DNA of 64,000 bases from Episyrphus balteatus (taxonomy: Eukaryota; Arthropoda; Insecta; Diptera; Syrphidae): assembly GCF_945859705.1 (NCBI RefSeq), contig NC_079134.1, positions 14,239,545 through 14,303,544 on the forward strand, written 5' to 3'. The notes under the pieces were generated by a model. The model did no database searches and was not told the DNA's origin. It saw nothing but the letters and a program-made list of their open reading frames with translations. Shown piece by piece: positions 12,254-24,200 of the stretch (its first letter is position 1; every line of letters begins with the position of its first letter). Position numbers and translations under genes: made by a program.

Positions 12254-15200
12254 GTAAGTTTTTGTTTTTATGTTTTTCATTAAATTCTTAATTTTTAATA
12301 CTAAATTTAATTTTAAATTGCTTTTTCTATCCTAACTTTTTTATGGTGCATGCGAGCCAACTCCCATCTTTATACATGTTCTTGCTTCTCACTCACTCTC
12401 TTAAGTTTCCTATATTAATCTCTTATCTCATGTTTCATACTCATAAAAGTTGCATTTTAAAAAAAAATATATCTATATAACTTTTTTTTTGTATATACAA
12501 AACAACAATAAAATTCGAAAAAAAAAATAAAATAATCAATAAATCCGTAATTTATTCTTTCAGATGTTTGGTTTAAGCCGGAACGCTTGCATCCAAGAGG
12601 TGAGTACACTTGTACAAAGAAGAAGTGTTGAGAGAGGGTTGTTTCCATGTTCTTCGTTCTTCGTTAAAAAAAAAAAAACCTTAAGAACTTAGTGCATTGA
12701 TGTGTAAGTGAGTTTGTAATGATGGTTACGAACCACCAACGACTACAGAACGCTGACGACAAAACTCAATGAGGTCATACCGCATTTTGAGTGCAGAAAT
12801 TGGGATATCGCTTGAGCAAGTACAGAATCAATTTTGAAGGGTATTGGTTAACCTTCTGGGTTTTCATTCTATCGTGGGGTACAAATGAACTGTCTAAACA
12901 ACCCCCTTCCCGAGGGGTTTTTGAAAAGAAAAATAATGACGAATCTTTTTAAGTGGTGCTGACATTTAAAAAAAAAAACATGAAAAACGTCTCGCATGTC
13001 AAATGTACATATACACAATTTGATTGTTGTTGGTGTATTACATTCTGTACATTATGTACTCTATATCATTTCTTGCACTTAGTGGTTTTTTTTATTTCTA
13101 AGAAAATCAATGGTTTTTTGTTTTTTTTTTTTTCTTGGTGCATATAGAGAGAGGGTTTTGGTAAACGAACAGTTTAGGTCAAGTGTCTTTTACTTAGCCT
13201 AGTTATTAGATTTGAAATTAGAGATTATAATATTATGTGGTAAATTGCTGTCAATGTGTAGAGTACTTCTTTTAATAATAAGAAGTATATTTATATTTAT
13301 AGTTATGAACATGAACATGGTCTCAAATATGACACCCAGTACCTATTATCCCCATTTAGTACCTATAAACTGTTTTGAGGGAGTATTTTTGTTGTATTGA
13401 TGGAAATAGTAGACACGAAGAAGAAAAGATAACGAGTGATAATTTATTCATGTAAAACAACTTTGTTAGAGTGCTGCTGCTGCTGCTGCAACATAAGAAA
13501 ACAACTGAGACTGCAGATGGAAGATTAAACAAACAGTGACAGCATAATTGGCGTATAGTGTTGAATTTTTCTATAACGTTGATAACATTATTATAATGGT
13601 GTAAGAGGCGTAAAAGGTTTATAACCTTTAAGAGTTCAAGTTGCAAAGTTTGCGGAAGTATTAGTGAAGTTTAAGGGGACTTTTACGTTGCCGTACTCGC
13701 ATCAGCCAGATATTTGTGTCCTTTGGAATTTATTGAACAATATTTCTTGTTCAATGGCTCATTTTATTCTGTTTTAGTTGATCAATTTGTTAAGTGGTGT
13801 CAAAAAATCGCGTTTACACTGGCAAAAACAAGTCGCCACGTTTAGTTACATAAGAGTTTTTCCTTCTCTGAATTAACCATATTAAAATCTTGTCAAATCT
13901 AGTAGTTATAATTTTTCTTTTTTTACCCAAAAGTTCGAAAAAAAGCAGTTTTCTGAGCTGTTTCTCAATTTCAACCCAAATTTGGTACAAAATGAAAATC
14001 GTCTCTGAACTGATCTCTGAAAAGGGTTTCAAAAACACTACTTTGCTAAATTTGTTAATTTCTTTGAGCTCGGAAATTTTCAGCAATATTTTGTTGCTTC
14101 AATGAAGTACAAAAAAAAATTCTGCTTTAAAAATGCATAAAAATTTACAAAATTGCAAGCATGTGATTTCCCGCAGTAGCCCCTTACATATTTATTAAAT
14201 ATTTTTCCGCTCTTGAAAGAAACGGCTATAACGCGAAGGCAAAGGGCCAAAAGTCCACAAAAAATTTTTGTGTGAATCTGAATCCAAATCCGTTACCCGT
14301 TTCACTGCATCGCTTAAAATTGTTAAAAATTGCAAAATATTTTAGGTCGCCGTATTGGCGGTATGGTTAGGACTGTCAAGTCGGAGATTCTGGATTCTAA
14401 TCCAGCATGTACATTTGTAGCACCTTGACTTTTTTCCAACCATGGTTTTGTTATCTCTGCTAAACTGATTAGTTTTCATTAGGCAGATATTTGAGAGTTA
14501 TCTAAATCTACTGAACATTTAAAGCGGTGAAAGTTATAGGCCTTTCATAAGATCACCTTTATTATGATTTTCAATTACAGTAAGAAAAAGTGATCATGAG
14601 TAATTTTTGACATTTTTGGGACCAAAACTGCAAACATAAAAAGAGGTAGGCATTTTCGGTAATAGCGGTAAAAGAAATTTAAAATAATCCTAAGTTTATA
14701 GCCTAATTTTGTTCAAAATATTCTCTTTTCATTTTTTGACGAGTATTACTGAAAAAACAAAAACCTGTTATAAAGTGATTCAATTTAGGATATACGTTTC
14801 ATTTTCTATGAGAACCAAGAACCAAGAGAAAGCACAAAAATATTAAGATTGAAAGAAAGTTTTTTAAATTATAAAATAACTTTATTTAGAACCCTTAAAA
14901 GAAAATAAATGATGCCAATTTGTTTTGCTAAGGTGAAAATTTCTGATAATACCTAATAATTTTTATCAAAAAACAAAACCGGCTTCCATGGCTAAAACTG
15001 GGTTTTATGGTTTTTCTAATAGTTCTTATGGCCAGAACTGAACGAAATTGAATTGGGACAGATGGGAGAATTATCAAAATTGGTTCACTCAGTGCAAAGT
15101 TATGAGGTAAAAAAAAAAAAAAAAAAAAAATACAGTCGAATTGAATACCGCTTCCTTTTTGGAAGTCGGCAAAAAAGTCAACAGAATTGACAAAAAGGCC

Positions 15201-18200
15201 AAATATGAACATTTTAGGTCCATTTTCTTCACTCGGAGTTGAACAAAACTTTAGAATTTTTATATTAAAAATTCTCAAGTTATGTTCAACTCCGAGTGAA
15301 GAAAATGGACCTTAAAGAAGTAAATCATAGATTTCCCCCCATATCAATTAAATCTTTTAAATTTTTGTATTCTTGGTGAATCTATCATTTTTACTTTTTT
15401 TTATTAGTCCACAATTTTTTTTTTTTTTTTGCAGATGGCTTTTCTACTAGTTAAACAATTTCACTTCCCACTTAAAAAAATTAAATCTCAAAATCCTATT
15501 TTAAAATACTTGGATTTTTTTACTTTTACTCTGAAAAAAATTTCAGGGGCCAAAAAAACGCAATAAAATAACTGAAAACTTATTTAAATGTTGACACTTT
15601 TCTTTTCGGTCACAAAAAAATGAATAGTTCTAAAAGACTTTTAAAAGTTCCTTTCAAATACCTATAATTCTGTTTAAAAAGCAAAGGCATTTTGAACTTC
15701 AAACCTTCGTCATCGCATTACACTTCCACCAGCAAAACCAATAATATTGTACAATCACTATCCCCTCAAGATATGATGTAGTTTTATCAAATCCACTGCG
15801 CAACATTGTCGAAGCGCATCTCAATTGGATTGCATAAATGCATCAGCCATCCCCTTCCAAAATAAAAACAAAAACGAAAACTCGGCTGCTGATGTCGGTT
15901 CTCATTTGAATTGATTCTTCCGCGCTCATAAGCTTCAGCTAACATTGATGCCACAGATGCACAGACTTATTAATATGAATATGAATAAACAGCAAACATG
16001 CAATGCAACGAACTACAAAATCTCACAAGTGGAAATTCAATTGTGTTTATTTTCTATTCGCTTGGAATATTAAAACAAACCGACACGACACGACTATCAT
16101 CGTCGCCTTCATCGTCTCGTCGAATATACCATCATCATATGGAACCTTTTTCATTTGCGTCACATGCTCACAAGTATCTAGCCTGGAGTATGTACTCGTA
16201 GAATATGTTAAAACGTAATCTTATATCTAAGAGAAAATTCTGCAGATACCGTCCCCGGTGTTATAGACTGATGGCCACAATAAGACGACGACGATGAAGA
16301 CGATGACAAGTTATCATCGTTTTTCGTTTCGGGAGACTTGTCAAGAATTATTTTCCACACCTCCCACAACCTTCACTTATGAATATGTAGGGTAGGTACT
16401 TTTATTATGGTCACCACATCATCAGAATCGTGATGAAAGAACTCCTAACTTCAATGAATAGATATTGGACATTGGAAGAAGTTGTTTAGGTTTTATTTTT
16501 TTTATTCAGCAAAATCATCTTTCTTTTTCAATTAAAATCCCACTTTTCAAGTCTCTCCTCTCGAGGAAAAGAAATTTACTTTTCAGCTTATAGCTATTGC
16601 GGTCAATGACCGCACGCGAGCTAACTCAATAGAGTTCCTCCTCCGTCCTCCTTCTTCCCATATCAACAAGACACCATCACAGTGATTTAATAGTTTGCTT
16701 TATTTATGGTCTCCCTGGTGGATATAAGCAAAAAGGAGGATCGTGCATAGCAATTGAACTCTAATGATGTCATATTGCTGGTTAATATTCTTCGTCTTTT
16801 CTTCCTTTCGTTTTTTGGAATGAAAAATCTATTTCTGGCCAAAGTGCGGAGGTGGTATTTCAACAATTTCAATGCTGATGGTGGTGGATGTTAGTCATGA
16901 TTTGAGGCTCTTGACTTGACAACCCAGTTGTTTGTTTTGGAAGTTTTAATTATTTCAAAGAAGAAATTATTTTTCTGTACGTTGTTGTTGAATGTTGAAA
17001 TGTTATCATTTTAGACTGTGACATGTTTAAGGAAATTGTGTGTTCTAAGAGGAAACATAAATATTAAGTGGATTTTTAAAATTGAAATATTTTTCTCATT
17101 TTGATTAATGAATGAATGGAGAAAAAATATAGAAAAATAATATGTTCACAGCTTTTAAAAGCACGTATTAACTGCGTCATTTGACATATTTGAATAATTT
17201 TGAGCAGATGTTCAAATCAATTTATCTGCATTTTTCTAGAAGAATGATTCGTTTCAAAAGAATTTAACATTTTCTTTTTTTCTATTAGAAAACTTGTGCT
17301 GTTTAGCTGTAAAAAAAAAATCTGGTAAATGGTCTCCTTGAACCTTGAACTTTAGAAACTTTAGAATCATTCAATTTTTTTTAGAATCATTCAATTTCAT
17401 GCATTCAATAATGTAAAAAACGGAACTTGCCTTAACGGTAGCAGAATATGAAATATTTTTTGAAAAATCTAGCGAAGCACTCGAATATGGATAAATTTCA
17501 AATAACTTCTAATATTTGGTGAGACCAAATTTCTAATTTGGTCGAACTACGAAATTGGTACTTCCACAAGTCCACAAATATGAAGAATCGACTCGAACCA
17601 AATTACTACATATCACCTTGTGCCTACGGTGTTGGATGTTTTAGCTTAAAGATCTTTGATATAAAATAATGAAAGGTTTACAGATGAAATATTTTTGATC
17701 ACCCGGAAAACTATTGTGAGTTTCACCCGAAGGGAAGTTACATTTTCCTCCAAACTTATTTCTTGTTAACCCCTCAAATTTAAGTGGGAAAAAAATCTGT
17801 CGACTACCTCGCATATTAACGAAAAAATTCAAAATTCGGGGAGTTTTCCGAACGTGAACAAATTTTTCCTCGGAAGTCGGAACTCACAATAGATGAATAG
17901 TGAAATTCAATTTTTCCTTGTTAAATCTTTTTCATATGAAACTGACAATGAACTTGACTAAAAAATTAAGCAGGTCCTTTCATAGTGATATGGTAACAAA
18001 TACCTAGATTAGCCTGCCAGCATGTATCGCCACAACTTTTCCGAGAAAAAGTGCAATAACAATGAACTATTTTATAAGATTACTTAAAACATACGGAGGA
18101 GAAGACTCCCAAAATTTAGTTTTTGGACTTTAATTTTTATTTCGAATGAAGACTTAGGTACTACTAATGCAAAATGATGAGGAAATAATCATTTAATACA

Positions 18201-21200
18201 TTCGTATCAAACAAACTTTTCCAAACTGCTATCATTTTTAAGTTTATTATCAGCAGGGCAAGGATTTTTATGCACTTAAAAACCCAAAATATGTGCATAA
18301 AATATTCACCTTAAATCTGAAAATATGCATTTAAAAACACATTAAAAACCAAAAAATTAACTGAACTCCGCCAAAATATAAACAAAATAACAATATAAAT
18401 ACAAAACATAAAATCTTCTAGAATAAAACACCCAAAACATTTAATTTTTTTTTTAAGAATTTAATATAAAGTTTACTTATAGATATTTTACCCTCTATAG
18501 TGTTGATTGTTGGTTTTTTCGTAAAACGGGGTTTCTTCGTTGTCCATTATATCCTCGAATCGGTCGTCTGTGATGGCTCGAACGTTAAGGTAGCGATGGC
18601 TGGGCTCTAGTTGTTGCTGGAGTAGTTGTTGCACTTCTAAATTCGGATGGTGTTCCAGGTTCCTGATGATCTTGGTTGATAGCTGCCGCATAGGAACTAT
18701 CAAAACTGCTATCATTTTTAAGTTTATTATCAGCAGGGCAAGGATTTTTATGCACTTAAAAACCCAAAATATGTGCATAAAATATGCACCTTAAATCTAA
18801 AAATATGCATTAAAAAACACATTAAAAACCAAAAAATTAACTGAACTCCGCCAAAATTTAAACAAAATAACAATATAAATAGAAAACATAAAATCTCCTA
18901 GAATAAAACACACAAAACATTAAACTTAAATTACATATGTACATGCAAACAAACCATACATTTTTTACACCAAAAAATATTTCCTGAATTTTTTAATCAT
19001 AAAATTCTGCCTATTTGGCCTGACATTGCTTTTGAACTTGGAAAATTACTGTTCAAATTCAAACAAAAAAATCTTCCCTGTTTTTAAAAATATGACACAA
19101 AAATATGTGTTTATCATTAAAATATGCACTAAAAACCGAAATATGCATTTTTATGCATTTAAAGCAAAATATGCAATAATATGCACTTACAAATAAATGC
19201 CATTTTAAAGGAAATTACTTGATTCCAAAAACTGTCTTATTCCAATGCTTCTATTATTGCGAAAAAAAAAATATGTTTTCACATAAGAATCCTTGCCCTG
19301 ATTATCAGCAAACAGTCGCACAAAGAACATTTAAGTATAAGCTTCTTCAAAAAACAGATTCTCGATAATTTTCTGTGCGTCTTGAATTTTTAACATAACA
19401 TTTAGTTAATTCTTTTCTTAGAAATTGAAACTTAAAACAAATTTTTGTTCAAAAACATCCGTGAAAGTGGGAGGGTTAAAAAACACTCTATGGAGGAATT
19501 ATAACCAAATCCATTTTTTAACCTTTTCGTCGTTACTCAAGTCAAAAGTAACGTTGTAGTTGGCCCTTTGCTACTACTTGTTTATTCTTACGTGAAGAAA
19601 ACCAAAGTTTTTGCCTATGAATACGTACTAAGGCAATCCTGAGAAAAATTTAAATAGTCATTAACTAACTGCAATGAAAACTTAAAGACTGAAAATAAGT
19701 TTTTCTCTCATTTTTATCAACGTGATAAGAAAATATCATTATAAACTTTTGTCTCAAAAAGTGTTTCCCAGTCTGAAAAAATGAACTCTAATTTTTAATG
19801 TTTCATTCATCTCTCTAGGTATGCTGTATAAAATGATATCGCATTGCACCCTATTATGTACATTCTACTTAAATTAAATTTTATTCATAACTTTACCACT
19901 TAGACTATAAGAAAAAGTCAATAAAGTTTTGCCGGTATTGAAAACTGTAGACGGTAGCGTTAATGGATGAAAGAAAGTCTACATACTGTTTCTGAATTTC
20001 TAATTTACATATTTAAGTGCAAAATTAAAATTAGTTCTTTCAACAAAATTTATTGTTCTTCCTCCAACTTCTTGTGTTCATGTGAAAAGTTAATGAGGTG
20101 TGCATAAAAGGAGTCTGCTTTCATTTGGGTTAAGAAGTATAACTTGTCAGTTATAATAATCTTTGAGTTGAAAAAAAGAATTGTGAGGTATTGAAGAGTT
20201 TTAAATATAACTATAAAGTTATAAATTTATTATTATGTATTATTATTTTTTTAAGGAATATTTCAAGCATGAAGCAATACGAATTCTCGCACTTAATTTT
20301 GTGAACTGTTGGCTTGTTAAGAATCTAATTGGAACTTTCTTAAAAAAAGAATTTAATTTCTAAAGATGTTTTCAAATTGTTGAGTTTTCAACAAACTTTC
20401 AAGCGTGTCACGAGGTTGAAAAAGAAGTTGGTTTTTATACCTACTTTTGTTAGGGTTCTTTTCTTATAAAGTTTTTCCGACTCCAGGAAATTTTAACTTC
20501 TCTTATTGACCTAATAAAGAACCTTGCACAATACTTCTCCTTCATTTAGTGTATGTTTTTTTTTTTTTTTTCTAAGCTACTAGGTGTGGCAACATTAACC
20601 TGGATGAATTTAAGAATGTGTATGCCAGCTAGGCTATATAACAATATCATGACTGTGACTTAACCAGAAAAGACAATAATAAAAACCCACGTTGACACTA
20701 ACAATTGTGGGTTTTTTTTTTCTCTTTTTTGTTTGAACAAAATTTAAATATGTCAACAAGACCTAGAGGAGCGAATAAGAATTTCCTTAGACAATACAAA
20801 GTGTCATAAGCCCACCTCCTTATTTCTTTTTTTTTTTTAATAATAAATTTGCACGTAAATATATATTTTTATGTGCGTACAGTCTTTGTTCTTATATTTC
20901 AAAGAAAATATCTCGTCTGTTGTGGGGATATTTGAAACAGAGATGCAACTGTAAGGTATTTTTTAACTAAAACTTAATTACATAATTATTTTTGTGGGTT
21001 GGGGTCGAAATTCTGTATGTTGCAAAATTCTGTATTCAAAATACTGTATGCCAAAATACTGTATGTCAAAATTCTGTATGTGTAAAATGCTGTAGGAAAA
21101 AAATTCTGAAACTCAAAATTCTGTATAGCAAAATTCTGGTTGATCAAAATTCTGTTTTGTAAAATTCTGTACGGCAAAATACTGTATATCAAAATTCTGT

Positions 21201-24200
21201 AAAAATGCTGTAAAAAAATATCGTTTTGATAATGTAAAAAAGTGCGCGCGCACTTATAAACATTATCAAAACGATATTTTTTTACAGCATTTTTACAGAA
21301 TTTTGATATACAGTATTTTGCCGTACAGAATTTTACAAAACAGAATTTTTCATGTCAGTATTTTGTTCATACAGTATTTTGACGTACAGAATTTTGTATT
21401 TACAGTATAATGACGTACAGAATTATGGTATTACAGTATTTTGACCCTACAGAATTTTGTCGTACAGAATTTTGACAAGCAGAATTATGACCCGCTCCCT
21501 ATTTTTGTTTTCACATGAAATTTTGAAGAATTTTTTTCATTTTCATTGTGAATAAAAAAATTTTGGTTGTCCGATTCACAAATGTCCAGAAAATCAAATA
21601 ATTTAAACAAAAAACTCAAATTATTTATGTACATTATATTTAAAATTAAGATTTTCATTAATTTATCTGTAACACAATGTACCTAAACATTTAAAACTCG
21701 AAATAATACCAGATGATATCATAAAAAGTCGTTCCTTTAAAAAATATTAATAAAAATCTGAAAATAAAATAATTTTATACTGCTTTGTGACTAATTTATC
21801 CATTTAAATTGCAAATATCTTTCTAGTAGAAATTAACGGAAGAATACCCATGCATTCAAGCAGTCTATTTTTTATTTTATTTTTAAGATAATTAACAACA
21901 AGATGTATACAGTATAAGAATTCAAATTAGCACACTTATACTGCAACAGCGCAGTACTGTCTACTGCGAAAACGATAAACAAATCTTCGGGATTGCTTTT
22001 TCAAAGATACATTAAAGCAAATTGTAAACAAAAATGAATCTAATTATACCGGATCGTATTCTGCAAATAAAAAAGCAACTACTCAAAGTACATATTGGGT
22101 GTTAAAAAATATGTACAGTCAAGTCGAGATTAAGTAAACAAAACTTCTTAAGTAAATTTGAATACAAACGAAATTTTTGAAACTATGATAAAGTACCTAC
22201 CTACTTATTTATTACGGTGCTTCTTATATGGTCGAAAAAATATTTTTTTCAAATTTTTAATGAGACACCCCTGCATTATGTTCTACCATATAAGCACAGT
22301 ATATTGTATTTTTTTCCGATTTTAATATTAAAATTTAGGGGTCGCTACCATTTACTAAAGATTTAAGTAAAAAAAAAGATCAATTTCAACAAAATTTTTT
22401 TGTTACAATTCAAAGTACGCTTAAAACCCGATTTTTCAATCTTCTAATAAACAGTCAGTTAACTGTCTGTCGATGTGTCGAATAAAGATATTAGGCTCAT
22501 AAACAATCAGATAAAATCATTGAATTTTTCAACTAAGAAAGATCACTCAGTTAGCTATTCTACAGAATAACACAAAAAAAAATGTCAAATTCAAAAATAT
22601 TCAAAATTAAACTTCATTTTTATTCCGCTGTATTTTTATCAAAATTTCTTTCAAAACAGTTAAAGATTTAATATAAAGTACTTAATTCTGATTACAAATT
22701 TAAAAATTTTCTGAGAAAAAAAAACAACATTTGCTGTATTTTTCAAAACTTTGAATTGTGGTAGCGACCCCTAGAGTGTATTTAAACTGGACTAAATTTT
22801 ACCCAATTTATATTTAAGGCAGGAAGAACAAAATGAAAGGGTGTCCCATTAAAATTTCGAAAATTGATTTTTAAGAAGTACCCTATTATTTATGGTTTCA
22901 AAAAGAAAGAAAAAAGAAAATTTACCCAACTATACAAATGTTCTCAGAAAAAAGAACACACTTGTATTAAAAAAGAAGCTTTCAAATTCTTAACAAATCT
23001 AACAATTTTAATTTTTTTAAAGTCATATTATTTATTTTAAACTTCCTGACATTTCTTGCCAAAAGGTCCTTCAACTTCAATCATGGGAAATGAAAAAAAA
23101 AAAAAATCAATAACATTAGACATGAAATGATGTAAGACACTGCATTACATAAATAATTTATAAATGTATCTTCTCTGTCACACTAATGTCCGCTCCATTT
23201 GGATTCCATCCAAAATCAGAAAATTCAATTTTCTCTGTTTTATTGTTTTCCAATAATAATTTATATGGACTACAGTGCGACTTCTGCAATATAAGTTGAA
23301 TTCTTATCATCATAAAAGCAAGGGATGACATACTCGTAAAATTCAGAAATTTATTGCAGTTATTTTAATTATATTTCTATATAAAGAATATATGTAGTTC
23401 ACATCTCATGACTGAGTCATTTACTGTAACAAGTCTCGGAATTTAGATAATAATTTATATTCAGCTTACAGCTATAAATGTAACAATAGTGATTATTTCA
23501 CACTTCTAAAACTGAATAATGCAAGATCGTAACTTTTCTTTTAAGGCAGCTCTTATGAGTTTTTGAAGTTGCAAAAAATAGAATTACAGTCAATTCACTT
23601 GAATTCGAATCTCTTAAACTATATTTTAAAGCTAATTTTTGCTCTTTTTTTATAAACAATATAAGATAATTAAAAAAAAATAGTAATAGTAAGTACAGTA
23701 ATCTTATACATAAAACCTTGTCTCAAATCCAGTAATTCTGATTTTTGGTACAGATGTTTTTAATAAAGGCCCAATGAAAGTCATAATTTTTCGGATACGA
23801 GCCAAAAATAAAAAAAAAAAAAATACTATTTTTTCGCATATCACTATTTTCAATATTTTTAACCATGAAAATGGAACGCATATTTACTGTTTTACAATAT
23901 TTTATAGGCTCACTTAAAAGAACGAGGCCAGAAGCCAGAAAACGGAAATCGTAAAAACCCAAATTCCGAAATACCAGAATCTTATTTTTTTTTTTCTTCT
24001 TAATTTTAGCTCAGGGAAATTAGTCAAAATATGGGCATGAAATCGCATTTTTCGCGGGACAAAATTTTTTTCATGGAATGTGTTCGGGTGGTTGTCCTTA
24101 TCATAAAAGTCAATTTGTTGGGATAATTGGAGGTTGGGAACAGCCGCCATCTTGGAAAAGAGATTGGTATCGTTTTTATTGAATAGCTCCATTGTTATTC

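Larger units (their letters stand above)
12600..18221 (+). other. Rtnl1: Start of the 40-kb Rtnl1 intron
   Basis: Apart from the elements listed separately (GCT run, tRNA-like segment, 15217 MITE), this is non-coding intron. The block around 16070-16330 is less A/T-rich with ATCGTCGCC/GACGACGATG words and could hold regulatory sequence. A weak inverted pair TATTGTGAG..CTCACAATA spans 17712-17893. Confidence 0.6.

Noticed and set aside
14928..15278. 116-codon minus-strand open frame
   Set aside because: It runs through a poly(A) tract and into the 15217 hairpin element; not conserved-looking.
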